From Streptomyces spiramyceticus (lineage in GTDB: Bacteria > Actinomycetota > Actinomycetes > Streptomycetales > Streptomycetaceae): a stretch of 64,000 nt of DNA. Every line of letters begins with the position of its first letter. The stretch's first letter is position 1. A program made the translations under genes and the position numbers. Below the pieces are notes generated by a model, which was not told where the DNA came from, did not search any database, and saw only the letters and a program-made list of their open reading frames with translations. Positions 59,932-64,000 of the stretch are shown here, piece after piece. The stretch lies in the NCBI RefSeq assembly GCF_028807635.1, contig NZ_JARBAX010000001.1, forward strand, positions 1,625,001 to 1,689,000. Direction: 5' to 3'.

Positions 59932-60001
59932 CCCATTCCTCCTTGATGAGTTGTTCTGCGAACGTGCTGGGACTGTGCGCACCCTGCGCAAGGGGCGGAG
60001 A

Positions 60002-60139
60002 TCAGGGCTCGTCGTCGTTGACGCGCTGGTCGGCGGTGCCGGAGGGCTTGCGGTTCCGGTTCACAGCGGTCGGCTCGATGGTGCGGACCACCGTCGTGAA
60101 CATGCCGTCCAGCTCACGGAGCGTCGCTTCGGCGTTCAT
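60002..60139 (-). CDS. 45-aa peptide, paralogue 2 (candidate precursor)
   Basis: ATG 60139 follows GGGAGG at 5 nt. About 27 of the 43 positions shared with the neighbour are identical, and the conserved positions are clustered (LRELD, FTT, RKPSG, DQR). The two genes lie 70 nt apart. Variable positions fall in the middle and at the C-terminus. The substitution pattern suggests selection on peptide sequence. Confidence 0.7.
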   Translation of the reverse strand: MNAEATLRELDGMFTTVVRTIEPTAVNRNRKPSGTADQRVNDDEP

Positions 60140-60487
60140 GGCTACCTCCCTTCTCGCATCTCGTCGGGCAGGAGGCCGGGTGGCTTCCCTGGGCTCGCGG
60201 CTGTGGTCCCTCACGGGCACGGTGGCCGCGGCCAGGTGGGAGGCCAGATCGTGCGCCGCATGTACGTGGTAGCCATCACTTCTTTCCTCTCCTTCTGACA
60301 GACGGGGCCTCTTATTCCGCCAGGGGCCACGACAGGGTGCTTTCATCCTTCTCGGCAGCGCGCGCCGAGGGCACGGGCATGATCAGAGATGACCGAAACG
60401 CGCTGTCACCGTCTCGGCGTTGACCAGAGGTGCAGTTCTTGCCGCTCGATGGCCCGGGCCCGTACCTCCGGCCCACCGAGCGGCCGT
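60140..60487. other. Upstream region of the peptide genes
   Basis: This 348-bp gap probably holds the promoter of the peptide genes, since they are spaced from the upstream methyltransferase. It also holds the 21-codon ORF listed next. No other gene is seen. Confidence 0.5.
60211..60276 (-). CDS. Possible 21-aa Trp/Pro-rich peptide
   Basis: ATG 60276 follows an AAGGAGAGG site 8-13 nt upstream, and the frame ends with TGA at 60211. The peptide contains TIWPPTWPRPPCP, unusual in composition. It may be a leader peptide, a third precursor or chance. No homology can be claimed. Confidence 0.35.
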   Translation of the reverse strand: MATTYMRRTIWPPTWPRPPCP

Positions 60488-61069
60488 CTAGGTGGCTGCG
60501 GAGCGCAGCGCGAGGAACGCCACCCGTCCGCGCACGTCGTAGCGCACTGAGTGCGACCACCCGGGAGTGAGGTTGGCGATCTCCCGTTCCGTCATCCCAC
60601 CGGGTTGCGTGGTGTCCCCTTCGATGACTGGGATCACCACGTACATCTGTCCGCCGGGACGGAGCCAGAGGTCGCGGACACGGCGTATCCATGCGGTCGG
60701 CTCGTTGAGGAAGGGCAGGACGAGACGGCACACCACCAGATCTATGCCGTGTCTTGGCAGACCGGGAGGGTCACCCTTGTTGAGATCGTGGTGCAGATAG
60801 CGCACTCCCGGTAGAGGGGTGCGGCGGGCAGCGTGCAGCGCCGTGCTGGCAAAGTCAAAGCCGGTGACGTCGTAGCCGAAGCGGTGGAGCTGGCGGCTGA
60901 AGGCACCGTTGCCACAGCCGACGTCCACGGCGATGCCACCACTCCGTACGGGGAAGTTGCGGGTGAACTGCATCAGCTCGGTGTCGTTGATCACGTAGTA
61001 GCTGCGGCCGTCCGCTTCCCAGGCGTCCCAGACCGCTGCGGATGGGCTGCTGTTCGCGGTGGGCGTCAT
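60488..61069 (-). CDS. SAM-dependent methyltransferase (class I)
   Basis: The 193-aa product has the motif I loop VDVGCGNGAFSRQLHRFGYD, motif II-like YDVTGFDFAS, HDLNKGDPP and LVVCRLVLPFL, as in type-11 methyltransferases. No substrate family is evident. The ATG overlaps the upstream stop (ATGA), so it is coupled to the DUF6624 gene. Confidence 0.85.
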   Translation of the reverse strand: MTPTANSSPSAAVWDAWEADGRSYYVINDTELMQFTRNFPVRSGGIAVDVGCGNGAFSRQLHRFGYDVTGFDFASTALHAARRTPLPGVRYLHHDLNKGDPPGLPRHGIDLVVCRLVLPFLNEPTAWIRRVRDLWLRPGGQMYVVIPVIEGDTTQPGGMTEREIANLTPGWSHSVRYDVRGRVAFLALRSAAT

Positions 61070-61659
61070 GCCGCCGTCCTTTCGAGGAGGCCCGTGTCAC
61101 GGTGCTCGCTGTCGTCGGCCTGGTCCGTCTCTGGTTCGCGGGCATGTCGTCGCCGCACGGCTTCGTGGGCGGTGGCGAAGGGTGGCAGGCCGACGCTGGC
61201 GCGGCGGGCGTCGAGGTGTTCCGGCTCTCGGACTGGCAGTACCTCCACGCCGGCGTCCCCGTAGCGGTGCTGGGTGCCATAGACCTGGCGCTGCCCGGCG
61301 TTGATGCAGCACCGGTCGTACAGGTGCGCCCACTGCTGGATGGTTGCTTCTCCCCGCTCGACGGCGGTGGCGATGAGCCGGAGGGCCAGACGCTGAAAGT
61401 CGGTCTCTTGGTCCGCATGCAGGGCGATCTGCCAGGCCGCATCGGCGGCGTACTCGCCAACCAGGCTTCGGCCGGGCCAGCCGTGCTTCTCCACGACACG
61501 TCGCAGAACGGAGGCGTTGGAGTGGTCGCCGTGCCGCCCCATATCGATCTCGAGTTGGCTGAGCTGTCCGCGGGTGAACTTGCTGCGGTATTGGCGTGCC
61601 GCTTCGGCACGGGCGAGCAGATCACGAGCGATGTCTGGCCGGTGCGGTTTCGTCGTCAT
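61066..61659 (-). CDS. DUF6624 protein
   Basis: The 197-aa product has the DUF6624 pattern: QLEIDMGRHGD near position 35, EKHGWPGRSLVGEYAADAAW, QIALHADQETDFQRLALRLI and VYGTQHRYGDAGVEVLPV. DUF6624 proteins have no known function and occur widely in bacteria. Conserved His and Asp residues suggest an enzyme. The ATG 61659 follows GGAG at 8 nt. It is translationally coupled to the methyltransferase. Confidence 0.78.
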   Translation of the reverse strand: MTTKPHRPDIARDLLARAEAARQYRSKFTRGQLSQLEIDMGRHGDHSNASVLRRVVEKHGWPGRSLVGEYAADAAWQIALHADQETDFQRLALRLIATAVERGEATIQQWAHLYDRCCINAGQRQVYGTQHRYGDAGVEVLPVREPEHLDARRASVGLPPFATAHEAVRRRHAREPETDQADDSEHRDTGLLERTAA

Positions 61660-61661
61660 GG

Positions 61662-62288
61662 TCACGCTCCGAACTGGAGGGCTGTCACGAAGCGGCGCGC
61701 TGTCCGCACGTTGAGGTCCCCCAAGGTCATCTCGGCCTCCTTGTTGCAGCGCAGGCAGTCGGGGTGGAAGTAGAGATCCAGGAAGCCCCCGCGGGTGGCG
61801 GCCTTGAAGGCACTGCTCAGCCGGTCGAGGACCTGCTGTCCTTCGGGCCATTCGGTGAGGTCCAGGGGCGAGTCCCGCTGGGGCGGTGCGCCCAGGACGC
61901 ACGCGAGGCGGTCCGCTGTGGCCAGCGAGATGTCACCGAGATGGATCTTGCCTCCGTATACGGCCGGGTCCGGCATGTCGAGGCCGTGAGCGCGGAAAGC
62001 GGAACGCAGCGCCTCGGCGGTCTTGAAGGCGCTCTTCATGGCCTTGCGGATCAGCCGGGCAAGCTCCAACGCCGTATTGGCGTGGATGTCGTTCAACCCG
62101 ATGTACCCCGGCCGCTCGCTGCCCATGGGAATCGGCGAGAGCGCCTTCAGGCCAGCAGCGTGCAAGGCGCGGTCCAGTTCGATGGCGGCTTGTCCGGTCT
62201 GTTCACGCCGGGACTGCCTGGTCTCGCTGGAGGTGACGGGCTCGTCGGACTTCGCGGTGGCTTCGGATTCGGTGGTCGTGACAGTCAT
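61662..62288 (-). CDS. Unknown protein with C-terminal CxxC
   Basis: The 208-aa product starts at ATG 62288 after GGAGAA. It is helical with a middle ALELARLIRKAMKSAFKTAE and a C-terminal YFHPDCLRCNKEAEM, possibly metal binding. It matches no family I know. Only two bases separate its stop from the next start, so it is in one operon. Confidence 0.62.
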   Translation of the reverse strand: MTVTTTESEATAKSDEPVTSSETRQSRREQTGQAAIELDRALHAAGLKALSPIPMGSERPGYIGLNDIHANTALELARLIRKAMKSAFKTAEALRSAFRAHGLDMPDPAVYGGKIHLGDISLATADRLACVLGAPPQRDSPLDLTEWPEGQQVLDRLSSAFKAATRGGFLDLYFHPDCLRCNKEAEMTLGDLNVRTARRFVTALQFGA

Positions 62289-62341
62289 CGGTTCTCCGAG
62301 CAGCGTTGCGTGGGCGGGGGACGAACGGTGCGGCATCGCCG

Positions 62342-62734
62342 TCACGGCGGCGCACCGATAGCCCCAGCCGGCGCTAACCTCCGCTTGGGCCGAAGAGTGT
62401 TGGAGCAGCTGTCTACGACGGGAAGGACGCAGATGGGATAAGCGGTCCAGTTCCAGCGGCCGTCCGGTGTCGGGACGGTGAAGGTGTACGGCCTTCCCTG
62501 ACGCAGTTCCTGGACGGCGGCTCCGACGGCCTGGTGGTTGCCGAGCCACGCCCAGGCGAGCACGAACGTCGGGCGGTCGTCCAGTTCGGGGAGGGTCTCC
62601 CTGACTGATTCGCGCATCCAGTCGATGGCGCGGCCCGGGTAGGGAGTGGTGGCGTTGCGGGGTTCGAGCTGTTCGCGGCGGGGCCCGTCATAGTCGCGTT
62701 GACACCAGTAGGTGCGAGGCAGCAGTTGCGTCAT
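62342..62734 (-). CDS. Unknown protein
   Basis: The 130-aa product starts at ATG 62734, overlapping the previous stop (ATGA). It has TYWCQRDYDGPRREQLEPRN and GRWNWTAYPICVLPVV with several Trp and Cys. No family is recognised. Operon position is its main context. Confidence 0.6.
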   Translation of the reverse strand: MTQLLPRTYWCQRDYDGPRREQLEPRNATTPYPGRAIDWMRESVRETLPELDDRPTFVLAWAWLGNHQAVGAAVQELRQGRPYTFTVPTPDGRWNWTAYPICVLPVVDSCSNTLRPKRRLAPAGAIGAPP

Positions 62735-63276
62735 GCCGACCACCCGCTCTGAGGGTGGGGCTCACTGAACGCCGCAGGCGGTTCGTCGTCTTCGGCGGTG
62801 AGCATCTCCAGAAGATCCAGAGTCGTCAGGGCCAGAAGTCGTAAGTGCGCACGGTCAGCGACGAAGTCTTCAGCTCTTTGCCGACCTCGAAGGCTGTAAG
62901 CGCGGTTGATCACAGTGGTCATCTCAGCGTCTGGGTATCCGCTCGTACGCCAGCAGGCGATGTTTACGAGCCGGTCCAGCATTCGGCTCATGCGCTCGGC
63001 ACGACGGAGCGCGTCGGGGACCTCGTCGTTGGGGAGTTCATCAGGTCGCCCTCGAACGATGCTCACGAGTCGAACCAGCACTCCGCGGCGCGGCGGCTTC
63101 TGCCGCCTGGTGCCACTCAGCCCCGTGGGCCCGGCAGCGGCACCGAGGATCACGTCGAGGTCGTCGTCCAGGTCCTCGTCGTTGAGGAAGGCGTCGTGCA
63201 GCCTGTACATGACTCTCGCCGTGGTGCTCAGGCTTGAGTCAGCGTGCCCGGCGCGGAGGGGCGGCGCGGTGCTCAT
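62731..63276 (-). CDS. Unknown helical protein
   Basis: The 181-aa product starts at ATG 63276, behind GAGGGG, overlapping the previous stop. Acidic N-terminal stretch (AFLNDEDLDDDLDVI), a basic middle and helices at the C-terminus (ERMSRMLDRLVNIACWRTS). It may be a partner of the adjacent ATPase regulator. Confidence 0.6.
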   Translation of the reverse strand: MSTAPPLRAGHADSSLSTTARVMYRLHDAFLNDEDLDDDLDVILGAAAGPTGLSGTRRQKPPRRGVLVRLVSIVRGRPDELPNDEVPDALRRAERMSRMLDRLVNIACWRTSGYPDAEMTTVINRAYSLRGRQRAEDFVADRAHLRLLALTTLDLLEMLTAEDDEPPAAFSEPHPQSGWSA

Positions 63277-63689
63277 GCGGCGGTCCCCTCGGTAGCGGCA
63301 CGGAACTCGATCCACACGTCCTTGCCTTCGCGCGTTGGGTCAGCTCCCCAGGCATCGACTGTGCTGCTGAGCAGGAACATGCCGCGCCCGCTCTCGGCGA
63401 ACCAGTCCGGCTCACGAACGACGGGGAGGGCCGGGCTTTCGTCGCTGACGACGATGCGCACACCGGAGGACGAGGTCTGGAGGACAAGGACGCAGGCAGC
63501 GGAGCCCGCGTGCCTGTGCACATTGGTGAGCAGCTCCGTTACGCACATCGCGGCGGGCGGGACTAATTCATCCCGGCCCCAGTACCGCAGGTACGCGCCG
63601 ACGATCCGTCGGATGCGCGCGAAGCCCTGGGGGTCAACGGCGAGTTCTTGTCGGTACTGCTGCGTGCCTGCTTCTGCCATGACGGTCAT
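63273..63689 (-). CDS. RsbW-like ATP-binding regulator (anti-sigma-type)
   Basis: The 138-aa product has the GHKL fold: CVTELLTNVHRHAGS (N box), IVVSDESPALPVV (G1) and GRGMFLLSSTVDAWG (G2). Streptomyces encodes many such proteins in divergent pairs with XRE/DUF5753 regulators, as here with 63923. It starts at ATG 63689 after GGAGGA. It is the first gene of the peptide cluster and could control it. Confidence 0.82.
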   Translation of the reverse strand: MTVMAEAGTQQYRQELAVDPQGFARIRRIVGAYLRYWGRDELVPPAAMCVTELLTNVHRHAGSAACVLVLQTSSSGVRIVVSDESPALPVVREPDWFAESGRGMFLLSSTVDAWGADPTREGKDVWIEFRAATEGTAA

Positions 63690-63922
63690 GGCTCCTCCAG
63701 CGCCCTGATCGGCGCATAGCGAACGGGCCGACGCTCTGTGACCCCCCAAGCGCCATCTGTAACGTACAACAGGGTGGACCCGCCTATGTTGGGTCCGCAA
63801 CCTGTTCGAGCTACAAAGTTGCAGATTCGCATGAAGTTGGTCTAGCACCCTGGCATATGACCTTCATTGGAGGGGCTGTGTACGCCACACTGGTGCCCAA
63901 CACGTCTGTAAAGGGAGCCAAG

Positions 63923-64000
63923 TTGCCAAGCCATCCACGACCGACCGTGCGGCGCCGCAGGCTCGGCGGTGAGCTCAAGCGGCTGCGAGAAGCCGCCGGC
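63923..64000 (+). CDS. XRE-family regulator, N-terminus only
   Basis: TTG 63923 follows AAGGGAG. The first 26 codons read VRRRRLGGELKRLREAAG, the opening of the DUF5753-type helix-turn-helix regulators. It runs off the right edge. It forms a divergent pair with the ATPase, a common Streptomyces WhiJ-like arrangement. Confidence 0.72.
   Translation, partial: MPSHPRPTVRRRRLGGELKRLREAAG

Noticed and set aside
58192..60139. The cluster as a standard lasso-peptide pathway.
   Set aside because: No B1 leader-binding or B2 protease gene is visible, and the peptides lack the usual lasso pattern of a Thr before a Gly-starting core.

Overview
The window is high-GC actinobacterial DNA, almost certainly a Streptomyces chromosome. 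The evidence is a strong G/C bias at third codon positions, GTG and TTG starts, an mreB-like (mbl) gene, a malonyl-CoA synthetase (matB) beside a lutABC lactate-oxidation operon, WhiB-type and DUF6300-type proteins, and a paired XRE/ATPase regulator. Identifications rest on motif recognition and recall of families; no database search was run.

Region 1 (1-11.8 kb) is ordinary chromosome. It holds the 3' end of a probable M14 carboxypeptidase gene, ohr, an MDR-type oxidoreductase divergent from a MarR regulator, a zinc-ribbon membrane protein, a hypothetical gene, mbl, a GAF histidine-kinase-like protein with a decayed ATPase domain, matB, and lutA-lutB-lutC. It ends at a truncated tRNA gene (anticodon CAU, 3' half only), read here as an attL.

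Region 2 (11.8-28 kb) is the early half of a siphovirus-type prophage, nearly all on the minus strand: a PIN protein, an orphan N6 methylase-like protein, a RusA-like resolvase, a WhiB-like regulator, a C5 methylase, a replication-initiator-like protein with four internal 20-bp iterons, a Cas4-like nuclease, a Sak4-like ATPase and a double-HTH protein. Two control elements recur. One is a promoter (TTGAYC, 16-17 bp, then TAGAAT inside GCATATAGAATT), five copies. The other is an exact 12-nt sequence GACCTCTTGGAG 5-8 nt before seven start codons (plus one degenerate copy), often with a hairpin just upstream.

Region 3 (28-53.8 kb) is the late module on the minus strand, read right to left: portal, scaffold, decoration, major capsid, MuF-like protein, connectors, tail proteins, tail chaperone with a canonical -1 frameshift site, tape measure, distal tail, tail fibre, endolysin, holin. 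Opposite-strand cargo lies within it: a hemopexin-repeat protein, a small membrane protein and a cold-shock protein. No terminase or integrase is seen, so the prophage looks incomplete, or its other end lies outside the window.

Region 4 (54-64 kb) is not phage-like. A complete second-copy-type DNA polymerase III alpha (dnaE) is coupled to a DUF6300 gene and faces a minus-strand cluster: ATPase regulator, unknown genes, DUF6624, a SAM methyltransferase, two tiny paralogous peptides (45 and 43 aa), an attenuator-like hairpin, then an asparagine-synthetase-like enzyme. This layout resembles a ribosomal-peptide (RiPP) pathway. The neighbouring dnaE would fit a target-type self-resistance gene. 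Both readings are inference, but this is the strongest candidate in the window for an undescribed system.
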